From: Unio delphinus
Lineage: Eukaryota > Mollusca > Bivalvia > Unionida > Unionidae
Direction: 5' to 3'
NCBI GenBank assembly: GCA_029339505.1
Contig: JAQISU010000210.1
Span: 8,246,501 to 8,310,500, forward strand
Length of the DNA: 64,000 nt
Below, piece by piece: positions 54,993 through 64,000 of this stretch; within the stretch, counting starts at the first letter, position 1, and each line of letters begins with the position of its first letter. The translations under genes were made by a program, and so were the position numbers. Under the pieces are notes generated by a model, which worked only from the letters and a program-made list of their open reading frames with translations, was not told the DNA's origin and did not search any database.

Positions 54993-56194
54993 TCACTTTT
55001 TATTCTGTTTACGCCTTGTGAGATGTATTGCTGAGCTTTGAAATTATGTTTGTTTCAAAAAGCTTTACATTTTAAGATATGTTGTGGGTGTTTTCATGGT
55101 ATCAAGTTGAGACTTTATTTAAAATTAAGCACAGTATTAGGAGAAGAAGACGCAAGTGAATTTGTATATCATCAGCACAAAAATTCATATATGTGTCTCC
55201 ACTTCTTTATTCGATAATAGTGATTTATATTTTTTAAAATGTTGTATTAATATTTCTGTGTTGAACAATATTTCTTAATTAGAATATAGTTGTTCATGTG
55301 TAGTTATTAACATAGAATGTCCATCTTACATTAAGTGTTAAGTGGTAATTAATGTTTAAATCTGTTTTGTGCATAAATAAGAGGTGTCTGTTTTGCTTCC
55401 TAACATTAATGAACATTGTATTTTTCAGTTTGAATGACACACCATTTTATTGCAGGCATGAGACAGTATTTACACACTTCAACTGTAATTGTCAATTCTT
55501 TTGTATTATGTTATTTAATTTGAAAGGAGATTGGTATAAATATATATCTCAACACCCAGGGTTATATAGAATTTGGCTATAATGTAGGATACATTAAATA
55601 ATGAAACTAGGACAGCAATATTTATTGTCAAAACATGGATTTAATACTTAATTAACTGTTTAATTCTAGTTAATGACAAGATGACAATATTTGGCTTTAT
55701 TATTATTTGGGCAAATGAAAGATTGTTGGCCCGCTTAATCACATGGAATGAAGATGCTCATAATTGTCCTGGGAGTTGATGAAATAATGGTTGTGTCCGT
55801 ATTGAATAATATAAGTTTGTGATTTAATGAAAATGCTGACCTGTTTATGCCTATTAGTATTAGGTCCTGCATGCCTGTAAAATAATATATATTGGTAATG
55901 TACACGAGTTTGATGTATGTGTGATGTATATGCTGTAGGAATAACTTTGGTAGGTTTCTCAAAATCAAGCATTGCAAGGCATGATGGTAAAGCTTATATT
56001 TTAACATTTGAAAATATAAAGATATACTTTCTACCCATGAAAATATAGGAATAACAATATATGAAAATGATTTTGCTTATAAGTTAGCAAGTGTAGCTTT
56101 GAAGCTAAAGAACTTTGCAAGTTGATGTGCATAAATGAATATGAAAAAGGAAGAATTCAGGCATATGTTCCAGATTTGGTTCTGTATACATATA

Positions 56195-56195
<1 letters not shown>

Positions 56196-56266
<71 letters not shown>
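56196..56266. repeat. (GA)n microsatellite, about 70 bp
   Basis: An uninterrupted GA dinucleotide run. Confidence 0.97.
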
Positions 56267-56271
<5 letters not shown>

Positions 56272-57259
56272 TGTTGTGTTACAGTAAAAATACCATAAAC
56301 TAGTTTAAATTCCTGTATGGTAGACTACAAATGCTGTAAATTAATTTGAATATCTGTTCGTTAGAGTAAAAATGCTGTCAATTAGTTTGAATACATGTTT
56401 TGTGCAGATGCATCTAGAGTAGAAATTTAATTCATTGATCATGGTTCTAGATGGCAAATTTAAAAAAATGGCAAAATCGTCAACTTATTTTTTTCTTCTC
56501 ATAAGCATAAAGGAGAAGGTTTACATACTTTAATAGAGTATACAAGTCAGATTCATAAATAAGATTTCATTTCACAAAGAGCATTAGAAAAGGAACAATA
56601 TCAATTAAATCCAAAGAGTATTTGGGTGACAGAGGTTTTTAAGACTATGTACAAAATAACACACTATCTCGTTAGAATCAAGTATCAGGGGTTGGAGTGG
56701 GGATTTTAAGCATGTGGTGATCATATTCACAATTTTAGAAAAAAAAACTAAGGGGAAACAATTAAAAAGCCATGTGTTCATTAATAGATTTCAATATATA
56801 TTTTAATTATGTAGCAAACGTTAACGGCAAGAATCTGGTTCTATAGTACATGATTTGAAAGTATAGGTGATTGTCAATTATTGGATCAAAGTTTTCTCCA
56901 AGCACTCATACAGTAAAAGCTGCCTTGAGAGACCATTGCTATAAGAGATCACCTGTCTTGAGAGACCATTTGTTTGGCAGAAGGGGTGGTCTTTCAGGGT
57001 AAGCTCTCCTTTATAAGTTAAGAATTTCAAAATTATACAAAAAATGATACTTTTCTAGATCTCATTAAAACCCCATCAGTTCCGATACTACTGAAGACGT
57101 ATTTTTACTAAACACAGAAGAAATAAATGCCCATAAAATGCAATGAAATCATGATACTTTAGTAGTGGATTTTATTGTGTGATTCGAGTCCTGATAGCAA
57201 AGTAAACCGATGGTACTAAGATTTCATTTTTCACCATGCCCAAAGATATCATTGTCAAT

Positions 57260-57700
57260 CAGCTCCGTGTAGTTTGAAAGGTGCAATCAGTAATGCAAAC
57301 AACTTAGATGCTTATATGTAGGCTCATCATGCTCAAACAGATCAGAATCTATGTTGATTGAAGTTTGACTTGACTTATGAGTAAATACGGTATAGGCTAT
57401 AGGTGTTACATCCCCCACCCACCCCTCTTAATATCAAGATTGTCTAATATCCTTCACTTTGGGGTAAATAAACAAATAGTATTTACTTAGCGTCCAACTG
57501 CAAAATACACATTTCCAAATCTGCAATTGCTTAATGTGCCGGCAGATCTCGGCTGTGCAGTTTTTAAGGAGTAATCAATATAACAACCAAACCGACCCTG
57601 ATCTGTAAACACCTTATGAGATGACAGATAAGGGTCTATGTTGATTGCAGTCTGCCTCGACTCATAAGTGAGTATATACCGTATAGGCTATAGATATTAT
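57260..57700. repeat. Diverged direct duplication, spacing about 290 bp
   Basis: CTATGTTGATTG, then GACTTATGAGT or GACTCATAAGTGAGT, then CCGTATAGGCTATAG or CGGTATAGGCTATAG, occur in the same order at about 57351-57400 and 57631-57690. Weaker similarity extends upstream (GTGTAGTTTGAAAGG and GTGCAGTTTTTAAGG). Confidence 0.6.
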
Positions 57701-58689
57701 ACTATTTTGTTATCCAATACTCTAATAATAATAATATAAATACATGGTAAGGTTCTCAATAAACATTGACTCCAAAGTCTCAAGAGTGAAAATGAGTCTC
57801 GAGAGTTAAAACTTATATCTCTCGAGATTCATTTCCTTTAGCCAGTCAATGCAAAATACGAATGATTATGGTCGAATGATTTTATTCATTGTTACGTTTT
57901 TATGGTATCGTAAACAGCAACAAGAAAAAAGTGAAGACAACAAGCTTTGTAAAGTTTGCAATTATTTCCCTTGTTAAACAGGGTACAAATGAGAAGATGA
58001 ACTTATGATTTTACCAATAAAATCCTCAAAAATAATCCAAGAATAATCCAAGAATTAAAAGAATAAAAATCTTCGTAATAAAAAGTCTTAATGACACAGA
58101 TTTCGGGTCCCGATGAAATACAAATGGAACGCAATTACATATCCTGTAGTCAGCGTCGTCCAGATGTCGTCCAGATGTGTCAACAGCTATTTCTTGAATC
58201 ATAGAAAATAATATTCCAGTGTTAGTATTTTTTTAAATGAACTTCGATAACTGTTTTTGTGCATGAATTGATTTAGAGCACAAGTATTTCCATGGAAAAT
58301 AATCTCTTGGAATCCAAATAATTTGAAGAAACATAATTAGTTTCAAACTGGTCACAACATAAAACACTTGGACGTCTCCAGTGTTATAGCAAGAATGACT
58401 ATTATTTGTCTAAACATCAATAATAAATCTAGCTACAACACGCAACAGACTCCCGGATGTGGGTCAATCCTCTGGAAAAACCAGAGTTTGTAACAATTGA
58501 TGCGTGTTATTTTACCCGTGGGCCAGATATGGCCTTGATTTCACTTGATGAATCTTACTCGGATAAGGAATAAAAAGTTGGTTGCTAGAAACCATCACTG
58601 GTTATTAATCAACATCATGAACTAGGTCAGCACTATATACAAAGTTTCTATTACTTTGATAATTAAAAACTGAACTCCATTCCAGTAAT

Positions 58690-58812
58690 CAATGTTACAT
58701 TACAATATCATGTAATGGAATAGCTACATTACAATATCATGTAATGGAATAGTTACATTACAATATCATGTAATGGAATAGTTACATTACAATATCATGT
58801 AATGGAATAACT
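58690..58812. repeat. 29-bp minisatellite, four copies
   Basis: Units read TACATTACAATATCATGTAA followed by TGGAATAGT. TTACA...TGTAA in each unit is palindromic. Copies are nearly identical. Confidence 0.9.
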
Positions 58813-60237
58813 TTTTTTTAAAACTATGACACAATCAAATTAACTCAAATATAAATTAAATCAAATATTCATAACAGTACCGTGAGTCCTGCATCATTTG
58901 GTTTTCTCAACACTGTCCATGTTGATAAATATAGGCTTGACCGTGAGCATTCAGAAATTTAAAGTTATGGAATTTTTTAATATGGTGTTTACATATGTTT
59001 ACTATTGAAGTTAAATTAGTACCGACAAATATTAATTAGAATTTCATGAAGTTGATTTAATTCCCCTTTTTTTAAAGACTTACGTTGTAATATGTGGAGA
59101 CTGAGAGCCATACACTTCAGATGACGAGGGTGCGGAAATGAAATGACAAAATCTGGAATTTTTACATTAAAATGGTGCATAGGATTAACATTGGGGTAAA
59201 TGGTAACAATGTATAAAGTGGCTGATCTCAATTCATGTTACACGATAACGGTATTCCCTTCCGTATGCTCCTCTATACGTACTTATGGGAATTTGTATGT
59301 TGAAATAGTCCATATGATGTGATAGTATAGACTCAACGTTTACGACCTCACATGGTTGAAAGTTTATGGCCTCAAAACGAGAAATTATTATTAGGTAGCA
59401 GGTTGTAATCATCAATGCCGTCTCCACGCAAGTCTTTGAAGTTTAAGAATTTATGGCGTCAGAAGGTTTTGTAAGGTCAAAATGAAATCTTAATGTTAAA
59501 CTCTATTTTTACAATCCAACACACATCATTACAAGCCAACACACGACATGCAATTTTGATGCCATATCGCCTTCCATAGCGAAAGCTATGGAGACTAAAA
59601 TGTATTGCCTCAAAATGGAATGTTAATGTTAAAATACGTTACCTACAATGAAAGACTAACCATATATACAATACAAGCTATTTAATTATTACCTTTCAAT
59701 CTACCGTTTTTTTGAAGAAAAAAAACTATTTAAGCACACACCTCTATAGGCCAGCACCTGCATATAGATTATGATCCAGCATAACACATACACTATCCAC
59801 TGTCCCGCACACGCCTTTCGATTACTGTCTAAATATACACCCTACAATCCAGTATTCTTTCTTTATTACAATGAAACACCCATCTTCACACTACAACACA
59901 AAAAACGGACACAACTTCCATAAATCACAAATTGTGTGATTGTTTGGTTTCTTTTATTGTTATTTTTGCAAACCGATTAATAGCCAGGTGAAGAAAAAAG
60001 ATATACCCTTTTCACTGTGAATATTAACTAAAGCCAATATGGTAATTAGGTGTAGAAAATATCTGTTAGCCAATTAAATCATTAATAGCGAGAGACGATG
60101 TGCGTTGTTCTATATTCAAGACAGGCATTGTGGTAAACAAAAATACGTCTTTAATTTGGCTTTTAACGATTGCAATGAATTCAGATTATGGTGAATTTGC
60201 AATCAGCTTTAACAATTTTTCAGTCATATCGCTACGC

Positions 60238-60500
60238 TGTCTGCAGTATGGCAGTTTATACTGATACCTAGCACTGGGGCATCATGTCGCAGATATATTA
60301 CATGATTACCCACCCAGTCACATTATCCTGACACCAGGTAGACCAGTCCTAGCATTAACCTCGTAATGCTGAGCGACAAGCGAGGCAGCTGTTAGTACCA
60401 TTTTTGTAAGTCTTTGATATGACTCGACCGGTGATCGAACACACGACCTACTCCCGCTTCTGCGGCGTACGCTCCAGCCACATAGGCCACTGGAGCGGTT
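60238..60500 (-). mobile_element. tRNA-derived SINE-like repeat of molluscan type
   Basis: Read on the minus strand, an A-box-like TGGCCTATGTGGCTGGAGCG and a B-box-like GTGTTCGATCACCGG form a tRNA-like head. A body follows (plus-strand landmarks GACTCGACCGGTGATCGAAC, GCTGAGCGACAAGCGAGGCA and CCCAGTCACATTATCCTGAC) that I associate with an abundant molluscan repeat. The family differs from the 15343/24352 SINE. Target duplications were not identified. Confidence 0.6.
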
Positions 60501-62279
60501 GTACTAATAAAGGACCAATATAGCAAACAAAATTAGGTGGATGGTGGGTAGGAAGGTATTTTACCTAAATGTCCACACACGAACTCACCCCAGAGTCTTG
60601 CATGATCTAGTCAACATTCGTCTCTTCTCTATAGATTGATAATTTTCAAATAAAAAATCAGTACCATATGAAGAAAGTAAAAATCATCTGTACCGTAGTA
60701 GATAATATACGTACTGGCATGTCTAATCAGCAGAATACATTTTATTAGATTATCAAATATATAAAAGCCTTAAAAGATCCTCTTCTTTCCACATTGCTTG
60801 CAATTAATATATTATTATTTATTTGTCAATTCCACATACTATAATGAAAGTAAACCAGACTTGTTGTTGCGGAGCTATTCGTCTTGTATATGTCAGAAGG
60901 TGTTTGTAACCAATAGAAAAGGCATTGTTCTGATTCTTTTATGGTCAGACTTGGAATGTGGCCATATAATATAAAAATATTCAATGCTTTTGATAATTAT
61001 TTGATTTTACATCCGATTATTTTGGCTTGTTCCACTCAGAAAGCCATATTTCTAATCCAGTTTTGATTAAACATGGAATAGATTTCGCTTATGTCTGCAT
61101 AATAAAATTTAGATAATAGAGTTAGCTAAATTCATATTATTACGATGTCATTATGTATTGGATTGGCTAAGATTGTCACCAGTCTTGAAGTCATATTTTC
61201 ATATGCTTTTTAATTAAACCTGGAATATAGACATTTGTGATCATGCACGATAATGAGTGGTACCCATTCATAATAAGAGAGGGATCGTAAATCTGACTGG
61301 ACTTTACCAAACTTTAAATATAGACTTAGATTAAGATTTACCAAAGATTCAATAAGGTGCAAAGTCTACAATAATAACGTAATCTTGAATCTGATTGGCA
61401 GAGCGTCTTAAGAAACAATAATTTTTATTATATTTTGATTAAGGCTCATTAAAAGACTTGAATCTAATTACATCCGGTAGGGATCATCATCCCCGTTTCA
61501 AACTTAAAGCAATTTTTTTGAAAGCTGCCAAAATATGTCAGATCGCATATGAGTAATGATGTGATGTTAGACGTTTGCCACTCTATATTGTTTCAGATGA
61601 GTACTGATGTGATTTTTATCACTCTATATTGTAAATTTGATCTGATGTTGATGATGGCATATGATTTTATTCAAATTTGAAAAATAACAATTATGATTAT
61701 AAGTTGTAGATAATATCTTTTGTTTTTAATTTGTGTACGTTACCTGACTCTGTTAAGAACGCAAATTACATAGAATATATAAATATATGTTTACGTGTAT
61801 GTTGACAATTATTAATAATAATACTTAATGGCGCCATCAACTAAATTCCTCATTGGCTGATGAAGGTTTATCGTGTTTGAAAAGAAAGAGTAAATTTTCA
61901 TTGTTTGGGCTGCGTCAGGTAATTAACAAAATTCAACGGAAAAATAGTACTGTATTCTGTCACGTGGGGTCTATTGCGAAATACACTGTAATTTAGAATG
62001 TGTTTATAAATAGTTAATTCAGCTATAATATTCATTCCGATCTTGGAGTCATTTTTGCTTCTCGTGTTCCTGTTCTAAGTCTGCATACGTGTTTTATGTT
62101 GGATTTATATTATTCGAGAGGAAAATATATGCTTGGAATGTTAATTAGAAATAGAAAGTGATCATATTTCGACCATAATATATATATTGGAACTGATCAA
62201 TTATTCGAAGAAATTCTAAACAACGTCATTTTGATGACGTCACAGTTCATGGAGGACATGTCCGGTTTTTAAATTTATA

Positions 62280-63315
62280 AGGAACGATTTATTCATTTAG
62301 GACTTCATAGCCCTATATAAGGAATGTTATGTATATATTTAGGACTTCATTGTTCTTTATAAGGAATGTTATATATATATATTTAGGACTTCATTGTTCT
62401 TTATAAGGAATGTTATATATATATTTAGGACTTCATTGTTCTTTATAAGGAAAGTTTAATTAATTTAGGACTTCATAGTCCTGTATGAGGGAAATTTTTT
62501 CTCTTTGGACTTCATAGTCCTTTATAAGGAACGTTTCATTCATTTAGGACTTCATACTCCTTTAGAATGAACGTTTTATTCATTTAGGATTTCATAGTTA
62601 TTTAAAAGGAATGTCTAAATTAATTAGGATTTCATTGTCCTTTATACGGAACGTTTAATTATTTTAGCACTTAATATTCTTTTATTTAGTACTTCATAGT
62701 CCTTTATAAGGAACGTTTAAATCATTCGGACTTCGGAGTCCTTTATGAGGGACGTTGTTTCATTAGGACTTCATAGTCCTTTAAAATGGACGTTTCATTC
62801 ATTTAGGACTTCATACTCCTTTGTAAGGAACGTTTAAATCACTTAGGACATCATAGTCCTTTATAAGGAAAGTTTAAATCATTTAGGACTTCATAGTCCT
62901 TTGTAATGAACGTTTCATTCATTTAGGGCTTCATACTCCTTTGTAATGAACGTTTAAATCACTTAGGACTTCATAGTCCTTTATAAGGAAAGTTTAAATC
63001 ATTTAGGACTTTATAGTCCTTTATAAGGAACGCTTTATTCATTTCGGACTTATAGTCCATCATGAGGAACGTTTAAATCATTTAGGACTTCATAGTCCTT
63101 TATAAGGAAAGTTTAGTTCTTTTAGGACTTAATATTCCTTTATAATTAACGTTTTATTCATTTAGGACTTTATAGTCCTTTATAAAGAAGGTTTCATTCA
63201 TTTAGGACTTCGTACTCATTTATATGGAACGTTTAAATCATTTAGGACTTCATAGTCCTTTATAATGAACGTTTCATTCATGTAGGACTTCATAGTCCAT
63301 TATAAGGAATAGTTT
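62280..63315. repeat. Palindromic minisatellite, about 46-bp unit, some 22 copies
   Basis: Units carry TTTAGGACTTCATAGTCCTT followed by TATAAGGAACGTTTAAATCA. AGGACT-TCAT-AGTCCT is a hairpin with a 6-bp stem in most copies. Copies are moderately diverged. Confidence 0.93.
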
Positions 63316-63494
63316 GGATTCACTACTTCATAATTAAAGCTCCTCTAATATTTTTATTTATTACTTAAATAATGAATTTGTTTGCTAAGTTTTATAAAGC
63401 TTGGTTTTGCTTCTATCAGTTGCTGATTTTGTGATCGTAGAGTCGTAACATGGCTCATACGGTATGTGAACACAAGATCTGGAGACTATATTTG

Positions 63495-63645
63495 CATTTA
63501 TTTTGTTTTTACTATATTTTCCATCTATTTTGTTTTTACTATATTTACCATCTATTTTGTTTTTACTATATTTACCATCTATTTTGTTTTTACTATATTG
63601 CCATCTATTTTGTTTTTACTATCTTTGCCATCTATTTTCTTTTTA
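63495..63645. repeat. 27-bp minisatellite, about 6 copies
   Basis: Units read CATCTATTTTGTTTTTACTA followed by TATTTAC. Because 27 is a multiple of three, overlapping 72-codon frames appear; they are repeat artefacts. Confidence 0.9.
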
Positions 63646-64000
63646 ACTTCGTGGATATTTTTATATAATCAAAATATTGGCTGAGTTTGTTTAGCAGTAA
63701 ACATTTAAGCAAAATAAATATGTATCTATTGTTTGAATTAATTATAAGAATCGTATATGAAAATAAGTAATATTAGTAGATGGTTTTCATAGGTCATAAT
63801 ACACACAGCTGCTTAATAATCAACTAATAATAAATAATCATGGTGAACGATATCAGGCCTACATTTGTCTTACGTTTAACATTCTAAGAAATAGAGGGCT
63901 AGCTCAGCCAAAAAAAAAATATCATGGTAAACTTCTGTTATGGTGAGTTTTGTGACTCAATGTGGCCTCGCCAGTGTAATTTTTTAGGAACATTATTATG
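63646..64000. other. AT-rich DNA, nothing recognised
   Basis: No exon, RNA gene or repeat family could be identified up to the window end. Confidence 0.5.

Larger units (their letters stand above)
54756..62279. other. AT-rich non-coding DNA with microsatellites and old repeats
   Basis: The stretch contains (TA)n followed by (GT)n (54880-54992), a (GA)n tract (about 56196-56266), a diverged roughly 295-bp-spaced duplication (57260-57400 and 57550-57700), a four-copy 29-bp repeat (58690-58810) and a SINE-like repeat at 60.2-60.5 kb. No exon could be supported. Confidence 0.5.

Overview
The window is animal nuclear DNA, most likely from a mollusc. The evidence is intron-split genes with GT/AG junctions, molluscan-type tRNA-derived SINEs, a DZIP3-type HEPN exon of a kind common in molluscs, and very dense minisatellites. 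About a quarter of the sequence is tandem repeat. The species cannot be named from the sequence.

Region 1 (about 4.8-27.2 kb, + strand) is one host gene in five visible exons whose intron phases all agree: 4827-5408 (end of a COR-like domain of ROCO proteins), 10286-10391 (charged linker), 14856-15115 and 18966-19236 (the two halves of an OTU cysteine-protease domain, with both the DGNC and HY motifs present), and 25248-27181 (Ser/Thr-rich repeats followed by a DZIP3-type HEPN domain with an Rx5H motif). The start of the gene lies upstream of what I can see. Its introns hold long minisatellite arrays, two SINEs, a SINE head fragment, one good and one doubtful solo LTR, and a LINE-like tail. 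A decayed tandem copy of the HEPN exon plus 3' UTR follows at 27.7-28.3 kb.

Region 2 (32526-47988) is a complete-length but damaged Maverick/Polinton element of 15,463 bp. It has 195-bp terminal inverted repeats and a 5-bp target duplication (TACCT), and it sits inside a 38-bp host satellite that continues on both sides. A leftward block carries virion genes: penton-like minor capsid, membrane/coiled-coil protein, fibre-like protein, adenain-type protease, two small basic/hydrophobic virion proteins, major capsid protein, a coiled-coil protein and a small unknown. A regulatory-looking region at 40.5-41.3 kb follows, then an HNH homing endonuclease and a zinc-cluster protein (both leftward), a rightward protein-primed DNA polymerase B / SF1 helicase / HNH gene, a leftward integrase and zinc-ribbon/phospholipase A2 gene, and a rightward packaging ATPase. 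At least five lesions (polymerase start, polymerase/helicase stop, helicase frame, integrase deletion, major capsid frame) make this copy non-autonomous as read. The zinc-ribbon/PLA2 frame change lies on a classical -1 slippery heptamer and may be programmed.

Region 3 (about 48-64 kb) is mostly non-coding: the rest of the 38-bp satellite with an 833-bp higher-order period, a possible terminal exon at 53.0 kb, several palindromic minisatellites, microsatellites and a molluscan SINE-like repeat at 60.2-60.5 kb.

The most interesting points are the COR-OTU-HEPN host gene, its first visible splice acceptor embedded in register in a 65-bp tandem repeat, the nested structure of the Polinton termini, the slippery site in the PLA2 gene, and an apparent excess of perfect short hairpins with 3-nt loops throughout the Polinton.
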